The notes beneath the pieces are model-generated. The model was not told the origin of the DNA. It searched no databases and was given only the letters and a program-made list of their open reading frames with translations. From Natronorubrum bangense (GTDB lineage: Archaea > Halobacteriota > Halobacteria > Halobacteriales > Natrialbaceae), in the NCBI RefSeq assembly GCF_004799645.1, contig NZ_CP031305.1, forward strand, positions 2,542,001 to 2,606,000: a stretch of 64,000 nucleotides of DNA, given 5' to 3'. The position numbers and the translations under genes were made by a program. This document shows, one piece after another, positions 53,646 to 62,901 of the stretch; the first letter of the stretch is position 1; each line of letters opens with the position of its first letter.

Positions 53646-54263
53646 TCATCTCTCGACTCGGGCCTCTCCCGAGAGCGCGTCGACGTGGACCTGCACCGTC
53701 TCCGAATCGGTCTCCAGAGAGACGGTCCAGACGGCACTGATTCGATGTGGCTTCTCGAGCAGCGTGATGTCGTCCGCCTCGAGTTCCTCGACATCGGCTG
53801 TCAGGGTCGCTCGAGCGATCCGTTCGGCATCATCGGCGTCGTCGATCTGGATCTCGTCGGTCAGGCGCACGGTCACGACGGGGACGTCGGCCATTCGGAC
53901 GACGCGTTCGGTGACGCTGCCGACCAGGAGTCGATCGAGCCCCGTCCGGCCCTGTGTCCCCATGATGATCATGTCGATATCGTGGTCGTCGGCGTACTCG
54001 AGGATCTCCTCGTGTGGGACGCCCTGCTCGACCGCCGTTACGGCCTCGGCACCGCCCCGGGACGCTTCGGCCTCGATTCGATCGACAGCGCGATGGGCAG
54101 CGGGTGTCGCTGCATCGCTCTGGAGCGTTCCGAGCGGCCCCTCCGGCACGATCGAAAGTGCGTGAATCGTCGCATCGAAGCGATCTGCGATCGTCAGGCC
54201 ATGGGTGATCGACTGACGAGTGCCATCGCTCCCGTCCGTCGGAATGAGAACGTCCTGATACAT
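53646..54263 (-). CDS. Universal stress protein A domain with extra C-terminal PepSY-like domain
   Basis: 205 residues. UspA at 1-135 with the ATP-binding pattern G-x2-G-x9-G-S ('GTQGRTGLDRLLVGS', 102-116). A second domain at about 143-205 ('ARATLTADVEELEADDITLLEK' then 'AVWTVSLETDSETVQVHVDALSGEARVER') resembles a PepSY repeat in its 'vtl...VDALSGEv' ending. Most UspA proteins stop near 140 residues. ATG 54263. Joint function unknown. Confidence 0.8.
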   Translation of the reverse strand: MYQDVLIPTDGSDGTRQSITHGLTIADRFDATIHALSIVPEGPLGTLQSDAATPAAHRAVDRIEAEASRGGAEAVTAVEQGVPHEEILEYADDHDIDMIIMGTQGRTGLDRLLVGSVTERVVRMADVPVVTVRLTDEIQIDDADDAERIARATLTADVEELEADDITLLEKPHRISAVWTVSLETDSETVQVHVDALSGEARVER

Positions 54264-54357
54264 TACAACGACGTTTGGTACACAGACATAAATACACCGC
54301 CGGCTGTTGCTGTTGGTCGCTCGAGCGGAGAGCACGAGGGCGGACGGCACCCCCGAC

Positions 54358-54813
54358 TTACTCGGGACGAGCAGGTCGAGCGCCAGTCGACAGCAGCGTC
54401 GATATCCGCGCGTTCTCTTTGATTCGCAAGCCGCCGTCGGCGACCGTTAGTGGGATCAACGGCAGATGTGTGGTGACCAGTACCGAGGGGTGTGAGCCGC
54501 CACGAGCCAGCAGTTCGTTCCGCGGCTGAAGCTGCAGCGGTTCCTCGAGGCCGGTCAGAAACTCGTTGTGCTGGATGACGTACTGGCCGCCCTCGAGGTC
54601 CCACCAGCCGAACTCGTCGTCGGGCTGTCGGAGGTCGGTCGCCACTGGCTCGAGGTCGGCATCCTCGAGTTCGTCGCCCCCGAAGTCCAGCTGGCCGGGA
54701 GCAGCGACCTCGTAAACTGCGCTGACGGTCAGATCGATACCGTGTTCGTGGACCTGTTCCGGTTCGTAAACGAGGTTATCGACGACCTCGGCGAGGGGGT
54801 TTTCGACAGACAT
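54358..54813 (-). CDS. dCTP deaminase / dUTPase-like protein
   Basis: 151 residues. A dUTPase-like beta fold is suggested by 'WWDLEGGQYVIQHNEFL' and 'QLQPRNELLARGG', shared with haloarchaeal COG0717 members. Catalytic residues cannot be confirmed by eye, so enzyme activity is uncertain. ATG 54813. It is divergent from the MOSC gene. Confidence 0.65.
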   Translation of the reverse strand: MSVENPLAEVVDNLVYEPEQVHEHGIDLTVSAVYEVAAPGQLDFGGDELEDADLEPVATDLRQPDDEFGWWDLEGGQYVIQHNEFLTGLEEPLQLQPRNELLARGGSHPSVLVTTHLPLIPLTVADGGLRIKENARISTLLSTGARPARPE

Positions 54814-54949
54814 TTCGGTTGTCCTGACGGTTCCGAACGGGAAAAACGTGTCCTCGAGTAGCGGCGTGAAGCCTCGATTCGAGCCGTGGCCACGATCGGA
54901 TTCGACTGAACAGATACACATATGCATCGGCGAACCGACGGCACGAACG

Positions 54950-55783
54950 ATGCCACAGCTCGAGTCCATCCGTGTCTATCCGATCAAATCCCTCGACGGG
55001 GTGTCGATCACCGAGGCCGAGATCGTCACGAACGGCGGGCTGTCGTGGGATCGGCGGTATGCGATCGTCGAACAGTCACCGGATGCGATGGCAGCGACCG
55101 AGCCGAACGACCGGTATGTCAACGGCAAGCGAGAGCGTCGACTCCATACACTCGAGGCGACCTACGACTTCGAACGGGAGACGGTCACGGTCGGTGAGCA
55201 CGGTCACGACGAGCGACAGACGTTCCACCTCGAACTCGACCGAGACTGTTTCACGGCATGGCTGTCAGACTACGTCGGCTACCCGGTCGAACTCGTTCGC
55301 AACGACGAGGGCGGGTTCCCGGACGATACGGATGCCTCGGGGCCGACGGTGATCAGTACGGGCACACTCGAGGCAGTCGCCTCGTGGTACGATGGGATCG
55401 ACGCTGGCGAGATGTGTCGTCGGCTGCGGCCGAATCTCATCCTCGATGCGCCCGCGTTCTGGGAGGACCGACTCTACGACGCTCCCGGACGGGTCGTCCC
55501 GTTCGATATCGGGTCGACCACGCTCCAGGGGGTCAACCCGTGTCAGCGGTGTGTCGTCCCGACGCGGGATCCCGAGACAGGCGAACCGACCGAGGACTTT
55601 CAGGAAACGTTCGTCGAACGTCGGGAGGCGACCCTGCCCGAGTGGGCCAGCGAGGCGTGGTTCGATCACTACTTCCGGCTGATGGTCAACACACGCGTTC
55701 CCGACGACTCCCTTGGGGCGATACTCGCACTCGATGAGTCGGTCACTGTCGGGGACTCGGTGACGGCACACTCGGCGGAGTGA
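54950..55783 (+). CDS. MOSC-domain protein (molybdenum cofactor sulfurase C-terminal type)
   Basis: 277 residues. N-terminal MOSC_N barrel ('LESIRVYPIKSLDGVSITEAEIVTNGGLSWDRRYAIVE') and a MOSC domain with the conserved 'NPCQRCVVPTRDPETG' and Cys residues near 200-205. Such proteins bind or transfer sulfur on the molybdenum cofactor, or act as amidoxime-reductase components. ATG 54950 gives the family start. Confidence 0.9.
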   Translation: MPQLESIRVYPIKSLDGVSITEAEIVTNGGLSWDRRYAIVEQSPDAMAATEPNDRYVNGKRERRLHTLEATYDFERETVTVGEHGHDERQTFHLELDRDCFTAWLSDYVGYPVELVRNDEGGFPDDTDASGPTVISTGTLEAVASWYDGIDAGEMCRRLRPNLILDAPAFWEDRLYDAPGRVVPFDIGSTTLQGVNPCQRCVVPTRDPETGEPTEDFQETFVERREATLPEWASEAWFDHYFRLMVNTRVPDDSLGAILALDESVTVGDSVTAHSAE

Positions 55784-55885
55784 CCGAGAACTCGGTTCCG
55801 CTGTCGGACGAGCTGCACTCCCGGCGTCTCGGTGCACCTGCGACCGCCCTGCAGGCACACCGGCACTGACTGACAGCAGTCCGTA

Positions 55886-56236
55886 TCAGTCTGCCTCGAG
55901 CAGCCACCGATAGCGCGGATGAAGCCACGACCAGTCCTGCTCGACGATCCAGTCGCGAAGCTGTCTTCGGTTAGTGATTCCCGGGACAGTGTCGGCCAGT
56001 TCGGATGGCGACCCCCCTGTAACCGGCTTGTATGCGATCGATCGTGTGGCTGTACAGTAAAACGAGGCCCGCGTACAGTCGTTTTGGAGCCCGATCAGAT
56101 AGCGATTGATCTGATCCTCCCCGAGGAGATACGCACTCACTCGACCGGCGTCAAGGCCGTCGCCCTCCTGACGGACAGCCAGAATCGCCGACTCGAGATC
56201 TGTCTCGAGCTGGCGCTCGTACCCGTATCCCGGCAC
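55886..56236 (-). CDS. Haloarchaeal hypothetical protein, 116 aa
   Basis: 116 residues ending 'LHPRYRWLLEAD'. Mixed helical, with 'LAVRQEGDGLDAGRVSAYLLGEDQINRYLIGLQNDC'. No recognisable motif. It is divergent from the large actin-like gene (122-bp gap), which may be coincidence. Function unknown. Confidence 0.6.
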   Translation of the reverse strand: MPGYGYERQLETDLESAILAVRQEGDGLDAGRVSAYLLGEDQINRYLIGLQNDCTRASFYCTATRSIAYKPVTGGSPSELADTVPGITNRRQLRDWIVEQDWSWLHPRYRWLLEAD

Positions 56237-56358
56237 CGGTGTACGTCACGCGGGTGGGCCGGAACTGATACCCAGCCGACGGGAGCAGCTCACGGCTGGT
56301 TTTCAGTTCTGGTATTCGAGGCCAAAACGCAAAGAGGACTGTCCGATTTGCCGTTGCC

Positions 56359-59166
56359 ATGGAATACGGTCTCGATATCGGTCCAGAGGCGATCCGAGCG
56401 GCTGTCGAGGCGTCAAACGGGGTGGCGATCGAATCGGTTCGTCCGATCGTCGTTCCAGCCGACGAGGAGAAAGCCGAGTCAGCAGGGACGGAAACGGGTG
56501 ATGAACTGTTCGTCGAGCAGGACGAGACGCGGTATGCGGTCGGGCCGACTGCAAAAACCCTCGCCGATGCCGAGGGTGAGACGCCTGCAACACTGTTCGC
56601 AAACGGTGTCCTGTCGGAAGCTGGGTACGCCGGACCGGCACTCGAGACGCTCGTTGACGATGTCCTCGAAATCGACGATGCAGTCGATGGGCGGCTCTGT
56701 TATACGACTCCGGGACCGCTGGTCGACGCGGACGATCCGACCGACACGCATCGCGATACTGTCGCGTCGATCCTCGCCAATCGCGGACTCGATGTCACAC
56801 CGATCAGCAGCGGGTTTGCCGTCGTCTACGACCAGTTCACTGACGACAACTACACTGGACTCGGCATCCGTCTCGGCCCCCAGACCACGAGCGTCACACT
56901 CGCATACTACGGCGTGCCTGCACTGGCGTTCTCGCTTGCAAAAGGGAGTGCGTGGGTCGTCGAACAGGCAGCCACCGAGACAGGGCACGAGCCAGCACAG
57001 GTCGAAGCCACGCTCGAGCAGTTTGCCCTCGATCCCGACGCGGCAGCAGGCGAGATCGAGGCTGCGCTTGCCGCGGCCTTCGACGCGTTGATCAGTGACC
57101 TCGCAGCAGCGCTCGAGACAGAAGCCAGCGAGAACGATGTCCAGCAAGGGTTGGCCGTCCCGGTCGCACTCGCTGGGTCGGGCGTAGTCGATGGACTCGA
57201 ATATCTCCTTGGCGGTCGGTTCGATGCGGCACCGCTGCCGTTTTCGATCCGGGGCGTGCGACTCGCCAACGATCCAGCCACAAGCGCTGCCAGAGGCGCA
57301 CTCGCGGCCGCCAAAGACGGTGTCGACGCCCACGAGGCTGTGACGTGGTCGCCAGCCGACGTGAACGACACCGGTGGCGACGTCTCCACGGCGATACCCG
57401 CACCGACCGGCGAGACGACGCTGTCGTTCGACGATCCACTCGACGACGGCACCGACACAGAGCGCGCTCGAGCGGATGCCGCGATCGATCAGCTGTTCGC
57501 CCGTCTGGCCGACCGAGACGATGAGATCCAGTCGGTTCGAGCCGACCTCGAGACAGTGTTCGACGATCTCGAGTCCATCGAAGCGGAGACGGCCAGCGCC
57601 GAGACGGTCGACGCCCTCGAGGACGACCTCGAGTCGGTCACGGACGGGCTGTCGGACCTCGAAGCCGAACGTGAGCGTTACACGAGCGACCTCGAGACTC
57701 TGGAGGGCGAACTCGAGGGCGTATCAACCGCGTACGACGCTCTCGAAGACGACGTCGATTCTCTCGAGTCGGCGCTAACAGACGATTTCGACACGCTCGA
57801 GGCGACGATCGAAACCCTCGAGACAACAACCGCGGACGAACGGGCAGCGCTCGACGATCGAATCGGCGACCTCACGGCCGATCTCGAGGCAGTTGCTGAG
57901 CGCACTGACACGCTCGGGGACCAGTTCGAACGGCTGCAGGCGTCGGTGGAGACACTCGAAGAAACAACTGCGTCAGCGACTGCCCTCGAAGCGGTCTCGG
58001 AAACGGTTTCGGAACTCGAGGCCGAACTCGACACTGTCGACCGGCACGGAATTCGAATCGACGGCCTCGCGGGCCGACTCGAGGAGCAGGCACTCCGGAT
58101 TGGCGATGTCTCGGATCGATTCACAGCCCACGCAGAGCGAGCTGACGAGGAACGTGCACAACTCGAAGGCGATCTCGAGTCGATCGACTCAACACTCGAA
58201 GACGAACTCGAGGCCGTCGATAGCGGCCTCGAGACCATCGATGAACGGGTCACCGAACTCGGTGTCGACCTCGAGGCGACGACCATGGCTCTCGAGGACG
58301 CCGAAGAGCGACTCACATCGACGGCTGGCCACGTCACGGCGCTGGACGACGAGCTGGCTGCCGTCCACGACTCGTTTCGCGACCGCACTGCCGACCTCGA
58401 GACCCGTCTCGAGACCACACAGGAGACGGTCGGTGGCCTCGAGACGACGGCAGCTGACAGCGATCGGGTGACTGCCATCGAAGCCGAACTCGCGACCCTC
58501 GAGACGGAACTAGACGATCTCACGCAGACGGTGTCGGCCGTCTCGGAGACCGTGGCTGGACTCGAGGAACGAACAGCACCCGCAGAGACGGTCGACGCCC
58601 TCGCTGCTGATCTTGACGCGATCTCAGACGACCTCGACAACCGCCTCGAGAGCGTCGATGATCGCATCGAGGCTATCACAGGGAAGCATGACGGCCTCGG
58701 CGACCGAGCCGAGCGGCTCGACGACCGGACGAGCGATCACGCGAACCGACTCGAGGCGCAACGCGAGACCATCGACGACCAAGAGAGGCGACTTGAGACG
58801 GTGCTGACCGAGGTCGACGATCTCAGGAAACTGCTCGAGGATGGCGCTGACGAGCCGGTCGAGACCCAGCTGTCGACGCTCGAAACACGTGTCGACGCCA
58901 TCGAATCAGGGCTGGAGACCAACCGGGATGACGAACTCGAGGCAATCCAAACAGCCCTTGAGACACTCCAGGATCGAATGCAGCGTCGAGAACAGACTGC
59001 GACAGACGAGACGCAGGCTGTCGTCACTCCGCTCGTTGCTGGCGGAGGCGGTGCCGGCGTCGTCGCTGGCAGTTCGCTCGTTCTCACCGGTGCTGGGGCT
59101 GTCGGTGCGGGTGCAGTCCTGCTCGGACTCGTCCTCATCGGTACTGCGGTCGCACTCGAGCGCTGA
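56359..59166 (+). CDS. Actin-like ATPase domain fused to long coiled coil and C-terminal membrane anchor
   Basis: 935 residues. Residues 1-330 have the ASKHA pattern: phosphate-1 'YGLDIGP' at 3-9, phosphate-2 'GLGIRLGPQTTSVTLAYYG' near 166-185, adenosine motif 'ALAGSGVVDGLEYLLGG' near 270-286. Residues 365-885 are an almost unbroken acidic coiled coil (Glu/Asp/Leu heptads, e.g. 'LDDRIGDLTADLEAVAERTD'). Residues 895-933 are a Gly/Ala/Val-rich hydrophobic hairpin ending 'GTAVALER'. Some related short actin homologues occur in haloarchaea (salactin, volactin by name); I cannot assign this to either. An anchored cytoskeletal or cell-shape role is inferred. Confidence 0.85.
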   Translation: MEYGLDIGPEAIRAAVEASNGVAIESVRPIVVPADEEKAESAGTETGDELFVEQDETRYAVGPTAKTLADAEGETPATLFANGVLSEAGYAGPALETLVDDVLEIDDAVDGRLCYTTPGPLVDADDPTDTHRDTVASILANRGLDVTPISSGFAVVYDQFTDDNYTGLGIRLGPQTTSVTLAYYGVPALAFSLAKGSAWVVEQAATETGHEPAQVEATLEQFALDPDAAAGEIEAALAAAFDALISDLAAALETEASENDVQQGLAVPVALAGSGVVDGLEYLLGGRFDAAPLPFSIRGVRLANDPATSAARGALAAAKDGVDAHEAVTWSPADVNDTGGDVSTAIPAPTGETTLSFDDPLDDGTDTERARADAAIDQLFARLADRDDEIQSVRADLETVFDDLESIEAETASAETVDALEDDLESVTDGLSDLEAERERYTSDLETLEGELEGVSTAYDALEDDVDSLESALTDDFDTLEATIETLETTTADERAALDDRIGDLTADLEAVAERTDTLGDQFERLQASVETLEETTASATALEAVSETVSELEAELDTVDRHGIRIDGLAGRLEEQALRIGDVSDRFTAHAERADEERAQLEGDLESIDSTLEDELEAVDSGLETIDERVTELGVDLEATTMALEDAEERLTSTAGHVTALDDELAAVHDSFRDRTADLETRLETTQETVGGLETTAADSDRVTAIEAELATLETELDDLTQTVSAVSETVAGLEERTAPAETVDALAADLDAISDDLDNRLESVDDRIEAITGKHDGLGDRAERLDDRTSDHANRLEAQRETIDDQERRLETVLTEVDDLRKLLEDGADEPVETQLSTLETRVDAIESGLETNRDDELEAIQTALETLQDRMQRREQTATDETQAVVTPLVAGGGGAGVVAGSSLVLTGAGAVGAGAVLLGLVLIGTAVALER

Positions 59167-59241
59167 CCGACGCTGTGGCTGCCCTCACCCTCGCTCCCGA
59201 GAACGCTGTCGGCACTCCGGCTCGGCGCGTCGCCGACTCGA

Positions 59242-59373
59242 CTACTCCCGGATCAGTTCGACGTTTCGCATCTCGCCTCCACATCGCCGACAGGTGCTGA
59301 GGAGTGCATCCATGACCGTCTCTCGATGGCCACAGCCGACACACTCGTACTCGAGTGGTTCAGTAACAGACAT
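59242..59373 (-). CDS. Rubrerythrin-like zinc-ribbon protein, 43 aa (DUF7129-type)
   Basis: 43 residues with CVGC and CRRC pairs ('YECVGCGHRE', 'STCRRCGGEMRNVEL'), a rubredoxin-like zinc knuckle. ATG 59373. It has a paralogue in pieces at 61531-63044 that the tnpB insertion split, so this small family is clearly maintained here. Function unknown. Confidence 0.75.
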   Translation of the reverse strand: MSVTEPLEYECVGCGHRETVMDALLSTCRRCGGEMRNVELIRE

Positions 59374-59458
59374 GAGGGTATCTATGTAATGGGGTGTGTT
59401 AACTCTTTTCGTGGTAAACTGGGAAACAGCGGGTTCTCGACGCCAGCTTACGCACACA

Positions 59459-60685
59459 CTACTCGAGCAGCCAGAGCAGCGTTGCGAGTCCCGTGGCTGT
59501 GATGAGCGACGCTGCGAGCAGCCAGAACGCGGGCTGGAAGCCGGCCGTTTCCGATAGCGTGCCGACGATCGCGGGTGCGACGGCGCCGGCAGCCATCAAC
59601 ATCGTGCGGACCACTCCGAGGCCACCGCCGGCGACGTCGTCGGGGATCGTAGACATCAGGTACGCACCCCGTACAGGTCGAAAGCCGTGCGAACCCACCC
59701 CGACGGCAACGAGTGCAGCGCCGAGGACAACCGGACCGGCGATTCCAGTCAGCGAGATGAACGCAACCAGTGCAACGGACGCGAGACCGAGCATCGCGAC
59801 AATGATCGGGAGCCGGCCGATTCGATCGCTGAGGTCGCCGGTGGCGAGCTGGACCAGGCTCGCAAGAAAGAGCGCGCTGTAGAGCAGTCCTGCGGCTGCG
59901 TTCGTCAGCCCGGCCTCCTGTGTCAGATACAGCGGTGCAAACGCCACGAACCCGTTGTAGGTAAACGAAAACAGGATCGTCAGGAGTGCAAACACAGAAA
60001 ATCGCCAGTCTCGAAAGAGCGTTGCATACTGGCCGACGCCGGCAGCTGAAGCTGCGGTCGGCGCAGCGTCACCTTCGGACTCAGTTGGCATCCGTCGTGG
60101 GACCCGAACCCGGAACAGCACAGCAAGGCCGACTCCCGCGAGTCCGGCGAGCAGGAAGATGAGCCGCCAGCTCTCGCCGAACGCAAACGAAAGTCCCGCA
60201 ACGGCGACGACTGCAGCGGGTGCAAATACGCCGCCGAAGGCACCGAACGTGTCGAGGACCCCAAGCGCTCGGCCCGTCCGAGACGGGTAGGCTCGAGACA
60301 GCAACCGGACGGCGACGGTCTTGTGAGCGCCAGTTCCAGCACCCATGACGAGCATCGCCCCGACGAGGACGAGAAACGGGGAGTCGACGACCAGCGCGAG
60401 CGACGCGACCGCTGCGACGAGTGCACCAGTGGTAATGACGACAACCGATCCGAGTCGGTCTGCGAGCACGCCGGAGGGAAACTGCATGGCAGCGTAGACG
60501 AGCATGAAGCCGGTGAACGCCATCCCCAGAACCGCGTTTGACACGCCATAGCTCGCCTGAAACGGGTCAAACAGCGGCGGAAAAGCGTACCGAAGGAACT
60601 TCCCGAGAAACCAGATCGCTGCTGTCACCACGAGGACGTCGTAGTGGGCGAGCCGGCCGGCCACCCCTCGACTCGTGTCGTTCAC
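59459..60685 (-). CDS. Major facilitator superfamily transporter
   Basis: About 408 residues, 12 helices. The MFS loop motif after helix 2 is present ('GVLADRLGSVVVI'), as is its second-half counterpart ('GDLSDRIGRLPII'). Substrate unknown; sugar-phosphate or drug exporters look alike. Start: GTG 60685 ('VNDTSRGVAGR') is taken; the frame is open to a GTG at 60850, but the palindromic TATA at 60863-60877 would start transcription near or after that codon. Confidence 0.82.
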   Translation of the reverse strand: MNDTSRGVAGRLAHYDVLVVTAAIWFLGKFLRYAFPPLFDPFQASYGVSNAVLGMAFTGFMLVYAAMQFPSGVLADRLGSVVVITTGALVAAVASLALVVDSPFLVLVGAMLVMGAGTGAHKTVAVRLLSRAYPSRTGRALGVLDTFGAFGGVFAPAAVVAVAGLSFAFGESWRLIFLLAGLAGVGLAVLFRVRVPRRMPTESEGDAAPTAASAAGVGQYATLFRDWRFSVFALLTILFSFTYNGFVAFAPLYLTQEAGLTNAAAGLLYSALFLASLVQLATGDLSDRIGRLPIIVAMLGLASVALVAFISLTGIAGPVVLGAALVAVGVGSHGFRPVRGAYLMSTIPDDVAGGGLGVVRTMLMAAGAVAPAIVGTLSETAGFQPAFWLLAASLITATGLATLLWLLE

Positions 60686-60862
60686 GTTCAACAGTAGATC
60701 GGTGGGGGAACGAGTACGCTCCGATTCAGCGACTCGAGTCTCGCCTTCGGTCGACAGCGTGGACTCGAATCCGTAGCTGCCCTGCCGCCTGTGACACTGC
60801 CCCGAGCGGCCGACAGCCGCGCTCTCGGGAGCGAGATCGAGAGAGAGCACGCCGAATAATAG

Positions 60863-60877
60863 TGGTATTAAATACCA
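60863..60877. promoter_or_regulatory. 15-bp perfect palindrome over a TATA box
   Basis: tggtatt-a-aatacca, within an AT-rich divergent promoter between the MFS gene and the 60-aa zinc-finger gene. Its centre is a TATA-like tattaaa. A repressor binding here would block TBP. Candidate operator for both directions. Confidence 0.55.
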
Positions 60878-60940
60878 TATACAGGTACTAGTTCTTAACC
60901 GAGTACACTTATATGGATTCTTCTGCCAAGAACGGATAGC

Positions 60941-61123
60941 ATGGCAGTGAACACCACCGCAGACTGGAACGACCCGATCAGCTGTCCGTTCTGTGGCGAC
61001 GAACTCGAGTCACCTGGTGCCGGATTCGTCGATCATATCGATGCCAACGCAGACTGTGAGGACGGGTTCGAGCAGTGGCGATCGAACATCGCGAGCGATC
61101 TCGCTGGCGAGTGGTCCGGGTAG
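60941..61123 (+). CDS. Small zinc-finger protein, 60 aa (DUF7501-type)
   Basis: 60 residues. 'DPISCPFCGDELESPGAGFVDHIDANADCEDGFEQWRSNI' gives a CPFC pair plus His and Cys (C2H-C type). I recall a haloarchaeal family DUF7501 of this kind. Divergent from the MFS transporter across the palindrome, so it could regulate it, but that is inference. Confidence 0.75.
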   Translation: MAVNTTADWNDPISCPFCGDELESPGAGFVDHIDANADCEDGFEQWRSNIASDLAGEWSG

Positions 61124-61530
61124 AGGCGTTGCATCCAGCCCGGCGGCGACAACTGCTGCGTGCTGACCGCTTTTTTGTTCACCGTCCTCGAGACGGATAC
61201 GCCACCAGCGCTCAGCCGTACCGCTTCACACGTGGACGGCGTGTTGGAACCGAAATCGACCAGCGACTCCAGCCATCGGGCAACGGGTGACACTACCAGA
61301 CAACCGTCAGTACCGGCCCGATCGCGCCTCACGGCTCGTCGCCGACGGCGACGATCGTTCACGTACGATCGGTTCGTGAATATAGTATGTCGGTTCGGCT
61401 GGCGCCCCATGTCGCCCCATACTGAACATCTGTCCAATACATTAGGATACATCTGCTTCTCTATCGAGATAAGTGCGCTAGAAGAATACCAACGCAACCG
61501 TTTTTGTGGCATGAGTTAACAACCCACTAT
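61124..61530. other. Non-coding stretch between the small zinc genes
   Basis: 407 bp. No supported gene. Near 61490 an AT-rich run may be the promoter of the broken zinc-ribbon gene at 61531. Confidence 0.3.
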
Positions 61531-61612
61531 GACTCAGATCGACCCGTACACGCCGTCCCGACCGTACTACGAATGCACCGTCTGTGGGTTTCGAGACGTG
61601 GGCGATTCAAAC
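61531..61612 (+). pseudogene. 5' half of a zinc-ribbon gene split by the tnpB element
   Basis: Codons 1-27/28, 'MTQIDPYTPSRPYYECTVCGFRDVGDSN', then an immediate TAG supplied by the element (61613). Same family as the 43-aa protein at 59242. The missing half resumes at 62984. Confidence 0.8.
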
Positions 61613-61676
61613 TAGGTAGCGAGGCGGATTCCCCGCCCCACCGTGGGCGGGGTTGAAGCCGACACCCAACCCTGCC

Positions 61677-61686
61677 TTTTATAAAT
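61677..61686 (+). promoter_or_regulatory. TATA box of tnpB
   Basis: ttttataaat about 22-31 nt before the GTG at 61708, indicating a leaderless mRNA and supporting this start. Confidence 0.5.
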
Positions 61687-61707
61687 CAATAGCACTTTAT
61701 TGAACAT

Positions 61708-62901
61708 GTGGCGTCGGACGAGTACCACCGTCGAACACTCATCACTCGCCTCACCCTCCGTAATGACGAGGATGAGCAACTGCTCCTTGACACAATCGAA
61801 GAGTGGCTCGACGGCTGCAACATCGCAAGTACCCTCGCGTGGAACACTTGCCACACCAAGTCCGACGTGCGACAACTCGCCAAACAACAAATCAAGCAGG
61901 AAACCAAGTTAGGCGACCAGCACGCCACGCTCGCCTGCCACGAAGTCGCAGGCGCAATCAAATCCTGCATCGAATGCCGCAAAAACGGAAAGAAAGCCTC
62001 ACAACCACAGTTCACAAGCCGGTCGATGACATTCGACCGCCGCACACTCACCGTCTTCCCCGACCAAGAAACGGTCACACTCACCACGCTCGGAAACCAC
62101 AGTCGCGTCCACGCTGACTTGTCTCTTCCCGAAGCCGAAGATGGATACCAGCGTGTGTATCTTGATAGTGATGAGTGGGAGTACACAGAATCCACACTCC
62201 ACTATCGAGACGGTGATTGGTACATTCATCTTGGCTATCGAACACCAAAAGAAGACGACGATTCCGAGTCACCGACCGAGAACGGAACGGTTCTCGGTGT
62301 TGATCTCGGCGTCAACCAAATCGCTGTGACGAGTACAGCTCGCTTCTTCGACGCAGATGAACTCAACCACTACCGCCGCGAGTTCGAGAAAACACGTGGC
62401 AGTCTCCAGCAGACCGGGACGCAATCCGCACACCGAACCATCGAATCCCTATCCGGCAGGGAAGAACGATACGTGAAACACGTTTTGCACAACGTGGCGA
62501 ACGGTATCATAGAAGAAGCACTCGAACACGACTGCGACGGTATCGTGTTCGAGGAGTTGGACGGGATTCGAGAGGACTTGCCAGAAGCGGCGTGGCATTC
62601 GGAGTGGGCGTTCCGCAAGCTGAAGGACTTCGTGGAGTACAAGGCGGAGTTTGAGGGCTTGTTCGTGGATACGACGAATCCTCGAAATACGTCGAAGCGG
62701 TGTAACGAGTGTGGGTTCACGCACGACGATAACCGGCACGCTGGGCAGTTCGAGTGCCAGTCGTGTGGGAGGACGAATCACGCGGATTACAATGCGGCGA
62801 AGAACGTTGCGGAGTTGTATCTCCGGCGGGGCCATCAGTCGTCCGGTCGGAGGAGCGTCAGTCAATACGCTCTGAAGTCAGGAGCGAGGACGCCGAGTTA
62901 G
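61708..62901 (+). CDS. tnpB: TnpB, RNA-guided nuclease of the IS200/IS605 group
   Basis: 397 residues, GTG start. All RuvC parts are intact: Asp in 'GVDLGVNQIAV' (about 195-205), Glu in 'VFEELDGIRED', Asp in 'HADYNAAKNVAELYL'. The zinc ribbon 'CNECGFTHDDNRHAGQFECQSC' lies between. TnpB proteins cut DNA guided by an RNA from the element's right end, and so help the element persist. The reading frame is complete, so the element may be active given TnpA in trans. Confidence 0.93.
   Translation: MASDEYHRRTLITRLTLRNDEDEQLLLDTIEEWLDGCNIASTLAWNTCHTKSDVRQLAKQQIKQETKLGDQHATLACHEVAGAIKSCIECRKNGKKASQPQFTSRSMTFDRRTLTVFPDQETVTLTTLGNHSRVHADLSLPEAEDGYQRVYLDSDEWEYTESTLHYRDGDWYIHLGYRTPKEDDDSESPTENGTVLGVDLGVNQIAVTSTARFFDADELNHYRREFEKTRGSLQQTGTQSAHRTIESLSGREERYVKHVLHNVANGIIEEALEHDCDGIVFEELDGIREDLPEAAWHSEWAFRKLKDFVEYKAEFEGLFVDTTNPRNTSKRCNECGFTHDDNRHAGQFECQSCGRTNHADYNAAKNVAELYLRRGHQSSGRRSVSQYALKSGARTPS

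Noticed and set aside
55919-57091. 390-codon plus-strand frame
   Set aside because: Crosses a minus-strand gene and the start of the actin-like gene in the wrong frame; Arg/Ser-rich composition is unlike haloarchaeal proteins.
57678-58679. 333-codon Ser-rich minus-strand frame
   Set aside because: Antisense to the coiled coil; the serine runs are complements of Glu/Asp-Leu codons.
61708-62901. Type V CRISPR effector
   Set aside because: Length, end hairpins and lack of any repeat-spacer array fit TnpB; no CRISPR array is seen anywhere in the window.
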